Shown here in pieces: positions 1-11,205 of a stretch of 64,000 bases of DNA. The stretch spans positions 1,351,097-1,415,096 of the forward strand of contig NW_022985071.1 of the NCBI RefSeq assembly GCF_010015585.1, in the 5' to 3' direction. Below the pieces are notes generated by a model. The model saw nothing but the letters and a program-made list of their open reading frames with translations. It was not told the DNA's origin and searched no databases. A program made the translations under genes and the position numbers. How positions within the stretch are numbered: the first letter of the stretch is position 1; the number at the start of each line of letters is the position of its first letter. Origin of the DNA: Eremomyces bilateralis CBS 781.70 (Eukaryota > Ascomycota > Dothideomycetes > Eremomycetales > Eremomycetaceae).

Positions 1-950
1 ACCAGGAGTCGACACATACGGAGCCGACTCCAGACTGCCAAGTTGGGTGTCACTAGATTTGAGAGCAGCCACAAACGCCATCGGCTTAGTCTCCCATTTG
101 CAGGACATGAGAAAATGACGATCTACAAACACCCCAAACCGCATAGGTATGGTCACTCTCTATATGATTGGCATTTTATATTCGGAATTCCTTAAAGACC
201 AGGTTGTTGACCAATCCTTCTCCTGAATCCTCTTCTGATGATTCTCGGTCCGAGTCCCCAGAAAGATGGAAGCACCGCTGACGTTTCATCCTTTCCGACG
301 GTATGTAAATGGCTCCCTGTCTCAATCCCAGAAATCCATTACCCTATTACTTACGGATATTAGTTTGGTTAATTTTTAAGGTTCCCTACTCCCTAGTCAC
401 TCGGCTCACTGCCTAGGATAATTCGGTAGCTTACCCAGTGGAAGGGTGCGCTACTGTACCGTACGCAGTCCTCCCGCGGCTCCACCTAAAGGACGAGCTC
501 GAATAAACTCCAGCGAGTTTGAAATTTGAATGCTTTAAGGCCTGAGCACCGCAAGTACTCCTTACGGAAGACAGGATTTACTGTCTATGCTCAGGTATGT
601 CAAATCATTTGCGCCATTTTCAGAGAAAGCCTTGGCTTAGTGCAACTGCTCCACGGTGTGTCCAACGACAGTGGCTTCCAATGATATTCGGATAGACGGC
701 TTATCGAACTCCCGGATCCACACTATTGTTTCTCAGACCCGAACATGGCCTGATTATTTGGAACAGTATGGAAACTGTTCACTACAGCCTACGGGATATC
801 AAGTAAGGGATATTGTTACCTGTTAGACAACGGAACTAAGGCAGCTGAACTACTCCGCACTTCGGCTCGACTAGAGCTAGCTTCCTGTGGTTGAGTGAGC
901 CTCCTCCAGTATTTCGCTGACTTCCCGTTTCTTGGGTACATTCTCTCTCT
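1..950. other. Intergenic, nothing recognised
   Basis: No open frame with recognisable domains, no tRNA-like fold and no clear repeat was seen here. The last part lies upstream of the hydrophobin gene and probably holds its promoter. Confidence 0.5.
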
Positions 951-958
951 ATATAAGA
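951..958 (+). promoter_or_regulatory. TATA box candidate for the hydrophobin gene
   Basis: TATATAAG lies 193 bp before the hydrophobin ATG, followed by pyrimidine-rich DNA that fits a fungal 5' leader. Hydrophobin genes are usually strongly and developmentally expressed, so a strong TATA element is plausible. This is a sequence match only. Confidence 0.4.
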
Positions 959-1150
959 AGCCTTTCTTGCAGCTTGTTTTACTGCTATTCATTTGTATTC
1001 TTATATAGTCCATGTTCCTGGCGTAAAATTCTTGATTTCCTTCTTGTATCGTCCACCGATTTCCTAAGTCCCCTTTCCGCTTCGGTGAATATCTCAGTTT
1101 TCAGTCGCACAAATCTAGGGATACTAGTCTTGTACAATATACCTGCAATC

Positions 1151-1599
1151 ATGCGCTTCTTCCCAAGTCTTGCAATAGCTGCCCTTGTCGGCACCTCATT
1201 CGCGGCGACGCCACAATGCCCTGGCGGAACCGGCGGCGGCTATACACTGTACTGCTGCACAGCGACCCTCGACGGTGGTAATGCCATTGTCAAGAAATTG
1301 GCCGCGGCAGTCAACTATCCTCTGAACGAGGACACCGTGAACTGTATCCTGCGTAAGGGGTTTCGACACATCCCTAAGACGAGCACACTGCTGACCGAAT
1401 CATCAGCGAGCCCTGGATTGCTCGACCTCTTCGCACCCACTCCGCCGGAAGAATGTCGCGGTGGACTCCAGTGCTGCAAAGTACCGGTCATAGAACTCGT
1501 AAGTTTTTCGTAGTGACGAGGCTCATGGGTTCCGAATGCTTATACTTATCGTAGCCTACGATCGCTGCTTTGTACTGCCAACCCCCAGTGTGGGTTTAG
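1151..1599 (+). CDS. Class I-like hydrophobin, secreted, three exons
   Basis: Small secreted surface-active protein that would self-assemble at the air-water interface of hyphae or spores. Exons are 1151-1352, 1407-1498 and 1555-1599, giving 112 aa. Intron 1 (54 bp, GTAAGG donor, CTGAC branch, CAG) is a multiple of three and stays open, so it is easily missed. Intron 2 (56 bp, GTAAGT, TAG) leads to the last exon. A signal peptide MRFFPSLAIAALVGTSFA is visible. Eight cysteines lie at 23, 35, 36, 65, 84, 90, 91 and 106: C-x11-CC-x28-C-x18-C-x5-CC-x14-C. The two CC pairs and the C-x5-CC spacing are the family signature. The x11 before the first CC is longer than in typical class I. Without splicing, the eighth cysteine is absent and the C4-C5 loop is too long. 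Splicing is inferred. Confidence 0.85.
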
Positions 1600-2161
1600 T
1601 TCGTACTGAAACAGGAATCAGTGCTCCCGTTTCGGAGCCTCGATCTCTTTAGAACCCAAAGGAAATGTGGTGGTGGCAAGGCACGATCCTTGAACTGCGC
1701 GCTTTCCGGGGGATAACGCTAGAGGGAAGCTGTTCTACGACCTCGTTCTACTGTATCGGCGTCATTCGTTTGTTAGATACAGCTGGAGGAAATGGATACG
1801 ACAAGGGATGCGCTGGGCCTTGATCTCTCCCGTTGATATACCGATGTACCCTGGGGTCAAAGATGTCGCCAAGTCAGATCGAGTTTGGTGTGAAGTCTTG
1901 CTGAACGATCCTGCTTTTCATGAACACCATACCATGCATGATGTTGCTAACGAACCGAGTTCCGCATTGGTTTGGAAACGATGTACTCGGTGGAGTGGCC
2001 AACACGCCATTTGTTGATTTGGCGAATATACATTGTATTGCTAGAGTCATCTCGATATCGGCGTCATATTTTCATTGACAAATTTCCATAATCCTAACGT
2101 GCCTTCCTTCGTCACGATTGAAGTGGAAAGTATAAGTATAGCGTCTCAAAATTCGCCGTGA
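1600..2161. other. Intergenic, nothing firm
   Basis: One short frame at 1808-2017 has no recognisable domain. Part of this stretch may belong to the degraded transposon whose tail follows, but no further transposase motif could be read. Confidence 0.4.
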
Positions 2162-2389
2162 TCCCCTGAGCTCGCGATCATCGAGGACTGTCGGCAACCT
2201 ACCAAACAATACGTCAGGAAATTCCGCCACTGTAATCCTGACGAGACACGCGAACTAGCTCTTGAGGGCTGGGAACAGATTAATCAGGAATGGATCAATA
2301 AACGAGTCCTGTCTATACCTGATCGGTTGCGAAAAGTAATCGAGGCGGAGGGACAGCTGATTTGCTTTGGCGGCGGAATAGCAGGTTAA
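2162..2389 (+). pseudogene. Tc1/mariner transposase C-terminal remnant
   Basis: A reading frame without its own start gives about 75 residues beginning SPELAIIEDCRQPTKQYVRK and continuing through LALEGWEQINQEWIN and a stop after ICFGGGIAG. This matches the end of fungal Tc1/mariner DDE transposases, where the block SPDLNPIExxW holds the last acidic catalytic residue region. The aspartate-rich part is changed here (SPELAIIED). No upstream catalytic domain, helix-turn-helix part or terminal repeats were found, so this is a decayed fragment. Confidence 0.7.
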
Positions 2390-3098
2390 CAGCCGCATCT
2401 CTTTCTGTATATAACTATTTATAAGTGTCAATAACCTCGCTTTTTAATTTGACGTGATTTGAACGCGTAGTTGTTGAGATATCCTACTTTGTATGCGAAT
2501 ATGTATGTTGTGGCAGCGCCCAGCCAATATGAGTCCAGCTAATATTGTCCACCACGTGCTTGGCTAGCTTTCCCTTCTCTTCCTCTCTTCTCTAGCTTTG
2601 TAATAAATGGAAGTGGTACGGAATACTTGCAGGCCTTGCAGTCAAACCGTCTCAGGAGCTAGGCGTGAAATAGAATCGCGATACGTTCCGTGCGCCCACT
2701 ATAGGGGTAGCTAGGTGAGTTCTGAGAACGCGTCGCGGTCTAGAGGACCATACTATAGTTAAAGTAAGTAGTAACTAACGTAATCCACCAGTGCGCTAAC
2801 TAGTAGTATCGTAGATTCGTAGTAGTAGATCCGTTACACTCGTTGCGATGATCCTTCGTATTGAGAATGAGTATACATTAATTATAAGGATTCCTGGCCC
2901 TCTCAGAACTTCCCTGGGGTATCGTCCTAGATGTCCTACTCCTTATATCCCTGTGGATTCATGTCTTATAAGAACAGTCCACCTTACACGTTTCAAGAAT
3001 CCAAAACGAACTTCCTCTTCTGGATGTACCCCTTAAACGTAGCGACCAAGCGAAAATTGAAAACATAGCCCCCCCATATGCGCCAGTTTTAGCCTCCG
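2390..3098. other. Intergenic, AT-rich, possibly old repeat
   Basis: No gene is visible. The base composition and the stop-rich frames look like decayed repeat DNA, but no matching second copy or coding remnant in the window supports a family assignment. Confidence 0.3.
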
Positions 3099-4367
3099 TC
3101 ATACATCTTGTGGTGTTGATCGTCGTTCTGCTGTGACCGTCGCGTATGCAAAGGGTACGTCGTCATCGCTGGATTGGCTGTGGAGGATCGTAACTTTCCG
3201 GTCGACCTGTATCTGTTTTGAGGACCGCAAGGTTTGCATGTTGTAGGTCAGGCTGCCATCATGAACACCACTACGAGTTCCATGGAAATATTCAGACTGT
3301 CCTTTCGTAGCGGAGCGGGTGATGCTGCCACCCAAGGCACGGTAGGCTTTTTCCATCAATGACTTCAAGCACGGAATGCAGGCTGCGATGATGCCGACGA
3401 ACATTTCCGCAAATCTGCGTCACAGGTTAGTTCCATGAATCGAGAGATGAAGGCGGCAAGGCACCATACGCCCAAATGCTGAGATCAGCGCTATCGAATG
3501 TCGGATCATGGGAATTCAGGACTAGTCGGAGCATGGCGAGCTTGACAACACCGCATACGCCTGCAATCAAGCCCAGTCCCAGAAGGAGAGCCAGGACAAC
3601 TTTTTCGCGCAGTGGTCGATTGATCTTCCAGATAAATGCAAGGGGAAGAAGCGCGCATATAAAGTCGGTCAAGACGAAGAGAGCTATAATAATCAGTATA
3701 AAGGTCTTGAGGGGTGACTGGGGTCGCTGACAGGAGACGCCGTAGTTTACGTGAAGTACTCTTTCCGGAGTCCAGCAATTCGTTTGTTGGAGCATTGGAT
3801 TCCAGTTCGCCGATATTGGATTGCATTGAACTAGTTGAGTCACCATAATCGCAATCGTGGTTAAGGTTATAAGAATGATCAAGCCTCCAACTCCCCATTT
3901 CCACTTGGGCGTCTGCTTGATCCGAAGTAGCATGAAGAGAATGGATATTTTTACCATTGCAACTGTCCAAACCCAAAGAGGAGAAATCATGAAAGAGAGC
4001 TTAAGAATCATCATAATCTCCTTCAATTCTAACTGTGATACATGCAGCCCATCTAACAGCGTGTACAGTCTGAGGAGGATCCCGTACCCGGCAGTGGCAA
4101 GCGCCTTAATCACATTAGTACTCGGTCGTCGCAATCCAGTTTGTACGGTAGGCTTACCATTGCAATTGAGATTGTAAAATCATCGAGTCCAAGTTTTTGG
4201 TACGACCGCCATCGCGCGTATATTCGGGTGGAATAGACAGTCAGGGCCAAGGCCAACATCGTAGTGGTTGATGCTACGACTTTTGGCCCAATCAACGTCG
4301 GTCGGGACTCATTGGAATGTGTATCCCCTGGAGGTGGTGCGCCTGATCCTTCAAAAAGTACTGACAT
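3099..4367 (-). CDS. Fungal rhodopsin-domain (SAT4-type) integral membrane protein
   Basis: Seven-helix membrane protein of the large Pezizomycotina family with the 'Rhodopsin domain'. It does not bind retinal and its function is generally unknown. Four exons are 4367-4158, 4104-3732, 3683-3470 and 3414-3099 (370 aa). Introns are 53, 48 and 55 bp. The first and third have CTAAT/CTAAC branch sites. The second has a weaker GTCAGC donor and is in phase, so it stays open. Family marks seen are RIYARWRSYQKLGLDDF in the first loop, a Cys-Trp pair (NCWTPERVLHVNYG) in the extracellular loop, VLTDFICALLP starting a helix, and GIIAACIPCLKSL in the last helix, followed by a hydrophilic cytosolic tail of about 85 residues. 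The first ATG (4367) is preceded by an in-frame GTG that I did not use. Confidence 0.85.
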
Positions 4368-4609
4368 TGTCACGATCGCAAGTCATCGATTTAAGTAAAT
4401 CGAAGCAACTCGATCCAGCAGGCTCGCACTGGTCCCCAACCAGGCAAATGATCAAAGGAAACCGGAAGTACCTTTCCGTAAGGGTTATCAGGGTAGAGAC
4501 CACAGTATATACATCGGCCGTGGGCCTTGAAACCGGGTGGTCCTGCAAACCCTAATTCCGTGCAGTCAGGATCCCAAAGCGGCGTAGCCGAACCCTATTG
4601 CGCCATGAT

Positions 4610-4675
4610 TATGCAGTCTGGGGCACAGAGATGCGCCATGATTAGAGTATGCAGTCTGGGGCACAGAGATGCGCC
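4610..4675. repeat. Two direct copies of a 28-bp unit
   Basis: The unit starting TATGCAGTCTGGGGCACAG occurs at 4610-4637 and again, identically, at 4648-4675, with a 10-bp spacer. The function is unknown. Confidence 0.85.
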
Positions 4676-5232
4676 GAGACACTATTGGCAGTGGCTGGTT
4701 AAAAAACTTTAAAAATTCTGTTAGTTATCCGGTGCTGAGAGATCTAGATTTCCTGAACTGCCCTTAGCGATCCGATGTGGAGATGATTCGAGATCGAATT
4801 GAGGCATCGCGCAAAGCTATCGGATTGTGAAGACCTTTCAAACCAGCAACAAGATGCCGATGATTAACAATGGCAACATGGATTATGCTGTACAGACAGC
4901 GAGGAAGAGATCTACCATACAACATTGCTTGGGACGCCTTCCCAGTTCCCACCTTCCCCAGCTGACTCCGGAATCCGGATTGTTGATGGGATGTCAAGTT
5001 CTGGGGATGTGTAAAGTGGGAAAACTGAGGACTTTACCGTAAAATAGCCTTAGATTTCTGGAAAAGTTTTTTTTATCTTACATGACGGTATAATACGCTA
5101 GGCTTGAATAGGTTAGTGTGCCTTCCAAAAAGATAATAAACTAGCTATTCATAGCTAGCTTTCAAAAAAGTTCAGAAAGTTCAGAAATTACAATCTAAAA
5201 GAAGCAATCACATACTAAATTAGGCTTCGTTT

Positions 5233-5267
5233 GGTAAAGTGGGTCGGTAAAGTGGGTCGGTAAAGTG
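5233..5267. repeat. 13-bp tandem repeat, 2.7 copies
   Basis: GGTAAAGTGGGTC is repeated head to tail at 5233, 5246 and 5259 (last copy partial). A related hairpin, GTAAAGT with ACTTTAC, lies about 220 bp upstream. Confidence 0.85.
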
Positions 5268-5341
5268 ATAATCTATAATACCGCCAAGACCCGTAATTAC
5301 GGGCGATCTATCTTTCATACATCTTACATTACACATCCCTA

Positions 5342-5371
5342 GGATGATGGACATCATGATGTCCATCATCC
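5342..5371. repeat. Perfect 30-bp palindrome without spacer
   Basis: Arms of 15 bp (GGATGATGGACATCA and its exact reverse complement) meet at 5356/5357. Every position pairs. It could form a cruciform or bind a symmetric protein dimer. No gene start lies directly beside it. Confidence 0.9.
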
Positions 5372-5641
5372 ACGTGGAAATTATGGAATTCAGCACTCGG
5401 TTTCCGATTCAACCGAAGGAAAGTGGGTATCATTCCCTGTCGTACATCGTACCCCGTACTAAGTGCGGAATACACACCCCACAAGGACTTATTCTTGCGC
5501 CCAGGGACTTCCCAAGTCCCAATTCATCCCAAGACCCAAGTATACGTAAACCTAGCCTCATGCGCACTTCCAAGTTCAGCTAATTACTGACTCAAGGGGT
5601 TGTCCCAAGGCCATTCATGTTACAAAGTATGTATGTACGTA

Positions 5642-5661
5642 CAGTCAAATCTCGATGGCGC
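5642..5661 (+). mobile_element. Possible pogo/Tigger-like transposon end
   Basis: CAGTCAAATCTCGATGGCG follows a TA dinucleotide. This resembles pogo/Tigger terminal repeats (CAGT-AACCTCG type) that duplicate TA. No matching right end was found in the window, so this may be a chance match or a truncated element. Confidence 0.25.
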
Positions 5662-5861
5662 GATCAATTTATCGGTGACGCCGGCATCAGCGATACTCAC
5701 GCAGTTTCAAAGCAAGGATGCGTATCCATACATGTTAATACGAAGAATAGGCAATGCGGCGCGAAGGCGGCATCAATTCCCGGATCGATACGGTAGACGC
5801 GTACGGTGTTTGGCCATTTGGAAAAAAGGTCTGCAGGCTGGCTCATACAGATAACAGACTA

Positions 5862-5915
5862 CTCACGCCACGCGCCCAACATATCCCCTCATATATTGGG
5901 CGCTGGACACCCCAA
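5862..5915 (+). repeat. Left terminal inverted repeat of the Fot1/pogo element
   Basis: Starts CTCACGCCACGCGCCCAACA directly after TA and ends at CACCCCAA. It pairs with 8053-8106 at 53 of 54 positions. Confidence 0.9.
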
Positions 5916-6113
5916 AATGAACCAAGTGATAAGATTTCTATTTGGCGTCCAAAATGGATTAATATACAAATTTGGCAGTAGATCTTTGCAAAACCATCCA
6001 ATCTAGTATTCTCCCGATTGGATTAATTTCTAATCGCGTTGGGCGGGTTGAATCTCACTTTTTAAGACCTCCCACTACGAGGTCGAAAATGCATCATGAA
6101 TTAGAAACTCCTC

Positions 6114-7820
6114 TCATCCACCGAATTCACGCGTTATCGCCACGATTACGATATAGATGCAGAGGTGGTTAGTCTCACGATCCTTACGAGCTTTTTTTGC
6201 GTGCTTCCCTCGCCTTTTCCGCCTCTTTCCGGGCAGTTTCCTTCCTCTTTGCCTCCTTGAGTGTTGTCTTAGAGTATCTATTCTCTCCTGCTCACGGTTA
6301 TCCACGATTGCCCTGCATTGGTCGACCGTAATCATCCCCCCTGAGAAGACCCGTCATTTGTTACCCGCTCTAGCATTAAGTGATCTCATCTTCTTTGCGA
6401 GATCTGAGTCGTAGGGATCCTGCATCGCCTTCTTTGCTTCAAGGGACTGAGTCTGGGCACCTCTACACAGCTGATCAATACTCTCGTCCCCTTGGATGAA
6501 ACTGCCTAATCGCCGTGTAGCTCGCACGGTGGTGGGAGTCTTCAGGCCAGGAGAGGCATCCTGACCCTCCTGTATACTCTGCTCAGGAGGAGGGGTCAAC
6601 GGTCTCTGTTCAGCCTCTCTTGGTGGTAGGCGGATCTTCTTGAGCACCATCTCAGGATCCCAGGGATGTATTCCAGCCTTCCGGAAACCGCTGCGGATCG
6701 TGCCCTCGGTAAGGGCCTGCTGCCTCACTTCTCCTATCCCATCCAGAAACTCCAGCTTAGTGTATGCGGTGATACCCTGGCGGACCGCATACTCATACCG
6801 CTTCCCTGGTAATGCTTCATCGGTTGGAAACAGGTAAGGTCGAGAGGCTGAATAATGTGCGTCATATGAGGGGGAAAGGCAATTGGGTAGATATCGTGCT
6901 CCCAGCAAAAGTCTACGAAAAGGTTCGTCTGGTGAGATCCATGCCCATCAAGGAAAAGGATCCTCTTTTGCCCTCTCCTACCCCGTCGGTCTGGTATGGC
7001 TCTCAAAGTGATGTATCCAATCGAGTGCGAATAGATCGTTACTAAACGCCTTCTCCGTAGCACGAAGAAGTATATCCTTATTGATATTCATCCCATCTTG
7101 GACCCATCCTTGAAGGATACATTTACCCTTCATGATAAGAGCGGCAGGAATCTTATGCCCCTTCGCATTCACGGCCTCTACGACTGTAGCCGCTTCACGG
7201 TTCTCTGGGACCGCCATTCGGCTATAGTTTTCGTTGGAGACTACGCGAACAAGCACGATTAAGGAGGGGTTGCCTACCCCGATCATAAACCCAGATTCAT
7301 CCATATTCCAGATATTCTTAGACTCGATATTCTGGTCGTTAATGATAAATTCGACGCTCTCGAACCAGCTCTAGATAGACTCGTAATCCTCTGCCTCTCG
7401 TCACTTTAGATCTCGCGTCCTCTGCTTCATGGTCTTGATCCCAGGGTGTCGTTTAAGATACCGCGCAACCCAATGCTGACCTAGAGGGGGAGCGATATAC
7501 CCCGGCGGTCCACCGTTATATTGATCTAGTGCGAACTCCGCAGCTGCTTTGAGCTGCGCTTTCGTTGGCGGTAGACGGAGTACACCTAACCGTCGTGTAT
7601 ATTGAGCGAGATATTGCTCTGCAGGAGGAGGCAGGCGAAAACAACCATCTCCGGGCCGCCTAGAGCGGGACCCGGTGCCATTGAGGCGGGTGAGGATACG
7701 ACGGTATAGGGATTGGGCACCAAAATGCCGCGCCGCAGCCGCTGAATTAGGCTGTTCGCCTTTACGGACCGATTGAGCAGCCAATTCCACGCGTTTCTCC
7801 TCGAGTAAATATTTAGACAT
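6114..7820 (-). pseudogene. Broken Fot1/pogo transposase
   Basis: Starts with ATG at 7820 (MSKYLLEEKRVELAAQSV), a CENP-B-type DNA-binding start, and runs to about residue 140. The same frame then continues past two stops, a TGA in the 7401-7403 codon and a TAG about 30 bp further, into NMDESGFMIGVGNPS, which carries the first catalytic Asp. Further frames hold FLDGHGSHQTN (second Asp) and HIIQPLDLTCFQP (third Asp region). At least two frameshifts (near 6980-7060 and 6850-6910) separate them. A charged Lys/Arg-rich tail reaches about 6114. Both stops can arise by C-to-T change (from CGA and CAG), the kind of change made by RIP or by deamination of methylated cytosine. Confidence 0.85.
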
Positions 7821-8052
7821 GATGGGTGGTGGTGAGTATTAGGTAGGGCAAAACGGTGATAGAGATTGGTGGTCTTGACTGACGAACTTGAGCAGAGTAG
7901 AACACAACGACCCAATGTCGGAAGAATATCAGGAAAAAGACTAATTCCTTCAGAATTGATGGATCTGTTAATTTACTATTAAATTTGTATGGGAACTACA
8001 ACGGGAGGCGAACTAACGCGAAACGTCGCGTTGGAGATCATTTCTATGTTGG

Positions 8053-8106
8053 TTGGGGTGTCCAGCGCCCAATATATGAGCGGATATGTTGGGCGCGTGG
8101 CGTGAG
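8053..8106 (-). repeat. Right terminal inverted repeat of the Fot1/pogo element
   Basis: Reverse complement of the left repeat with a single C/G difference, followed by TA at 8107-8108. Confidence 0.9.
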
Positions 8107-8514
8107 TAGATGCAAAGGGTGTCGATTCAAAGATACCTGATGCACATTGGGATCAGAGCGGTGAGAATTTCATTATTGCGAAAACTAAAGAAGAAGCAAG
8201 AGAGAGATATTCATACACCTGTCCGGCCTCTCAGCGAGGCCCATGTCACCATGTGTGATGTGGGCGCCCTGCAATTGACGTCATTCTCGTCATATGCGAG
8301 GTCCTTTACAAGAAGCCAAAGGTTAGGAATTAGGTTAGGAATTAGGATTGATTTGTAGATTCAATCACTGAAATTCTCCCCAGTTACATACTATCTAACA
8401 AATTTCACTGTCAAGAGAATCAATCTTTACCAGCAGCATCGTGATCGAACCCGATTACCGAATACGGAGGTCCCTTACTGTCTTGTGGGTCCCATCTTCA
8501 GGAACCATCTTGAA
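8107..8514. other. Intergenic between transposon and lysine/proline-rich gene
   Basis: No gene is visible. A short duplication (GTTAGGAATTAG type) occurs near 8323-8345. Confidence 0.4.
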
Positions 8515-9355
8515 ATGGACTTTGTTACTGGCGTCATTCGGAATAGACTTGAGGGCGTAGTTGCGTCTGGAATCACTGCCGCTGGTGAGATCGCGGGAGA
8601 CTCCGTATCAGGATTTGGGAATGTGATCGAGAATGGAGGACGATCAGTGGGCGACGGTGAGCCTTAACTAAACGCCTAGCCTGCTCGAAATAAACAAACT
8701 AACTTCCTAAGGTGTGGCCAGGACTTTTGATGGCTGGGGCGGGAGTATCCGAAACTATGGCAGCAGAGCGACAAGTTCAACACCTGCTAGACAGACGTCA
8801 TCCAAGGTCATTGCAGTGAAGAAGCAAGCCAACAACAGAACGGCCACAACTTCATCACAGGAGAAATTGCTTCCGAGTTCCGCTTCGAAAGCACTTCCGG
8901 CTACGAAGCCTTTGAAGACACTGCCTCCGCCAGAGAGCGTAAAGGCTCCCGCAGCCGCGCCTAGAAAGCCGCCAGCGAACAAGAACACGGCACCCTCGAA
9001 TATAAAGAAACCAGTGGTCGGCAATAGGGTAAGAAAGGGCCAGGCACCGGAAAATGCAGGAAACGGCCCGAAAGCACAAGCAGCGCCAAATTCCGCGGCG
9101 CAGCCGCGACCGAACAGCCAGCCCAAAGGGGTCAATCAACTAAACGCTCCATCGAAGAAGATCACAATCTCGCCCGCGTCGCGACCGAAACCAAAGGGGC
9201 CAGTGAAGCCACTCGCTTCGAAACAAAGCCATGTTCACATTGGCGGAGTGAGTGCTAAGTCTGCCGAAAAGAAACGACAGGATGCACCTGAGTCAAAGCC
9301 GCAGGGCAAACCAAACGAACAAAGGCTCAAGTCCATTGACCGGACATTCTTTTGA
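8515..9355 (+). CDS. Hypothetical basic, Lys/Pro/Ala-rich disordered protein
   Basis: Two exons, 8515-8656 and 8712-9355, joined over a 55-bp intron (GTGAGC donor, CTAAC branch, AAG acceptor), give 261 aa. The joined sequence reads smoothly through the splice (GRSVGDGVARTFDGWGGSIR). The first 70 residues form a glycine-rich, mildly hydrophobic stretch (GVVASGITAAGEIAGDSVSG). The remainder is low complexity, rich in Lys, Pro, Ala and Ser, strongly basic and without a globular domain or signal peptide. An in-frame GTG lies 30 bp upstream; the first ATG was used. The function is not recognised. The real splice signal and retained frame argue that the gene is genuine. It borders the Fot element's right flank but shows no transposon features. 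Confidence 0.6.
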
Positions 9356-9604
9356 TTGGGGTCGGATGCAGTCCATCAGACCTGTGTGCCCTTCAACCAG
9401 AATAACCATGGGTGGTACCATTCACAATATGCGGTATCAGGTGTCATGAATCTGGCGACGACGTTCGGTACCGGAAAAATTGTTATCTTTCATAATGTCG
9501 TACATAGGCTTCTAACACGATCAACTGTACTATTAGTGAAACGAGATGAGCAGCGTTTCTAGGACAAATCGGACACTTCGTTATTTCCCTTATAATTCAA
9601 CTGC

Positions 9605-11205
<1,601 letters not shown>

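Larger units (their letters stand above)
4368..5861. other. Repeat-rich spacer between rhodopsin-type gene and Fot element
   Basis: No gene is supported. The spacer contains a 28-bp direct repeat at 38-bp spacing, a 13-bp tandem repeat, a perfect 30-bp palindrome and a pogo-like terminus, each listed separately. Confidence 0.5.
5862..8106 (-). mobile_element. Fot1/pogo-family DNA transposon, coding-dead
   Basis: A 2245-bp element is bounded by TA target-site duplications (5860-5861, 8107-8108) and 54-bp terminal inverted repeats at 5862-5915 and 8053-8106 that differ at one base. Each terminal repeat is itself an imperfect foldback: GCGCCCAACATAT pairs with ATATATTGGGCGC with one mismatch. 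The inside carries a broken minus-strand transposase with an N-terminal CENP-B/helix-turn-helix region and a DDE core. Fot1/pogo elements move by cut and paste at TA sites. The near-identical ends suggest a fairly recent arrival. The broken frame suggests it now depends on a transposase supplied elsewhere. Confidence 0.9.

Noticed and set aside
2506-2800. Segment resembling a solo LTR (TG start, AATAAA, pyrimidine-rich)
   Set aside because: No second copy, no target duplication and no coding remnant in the window, so the family call would be a guess.
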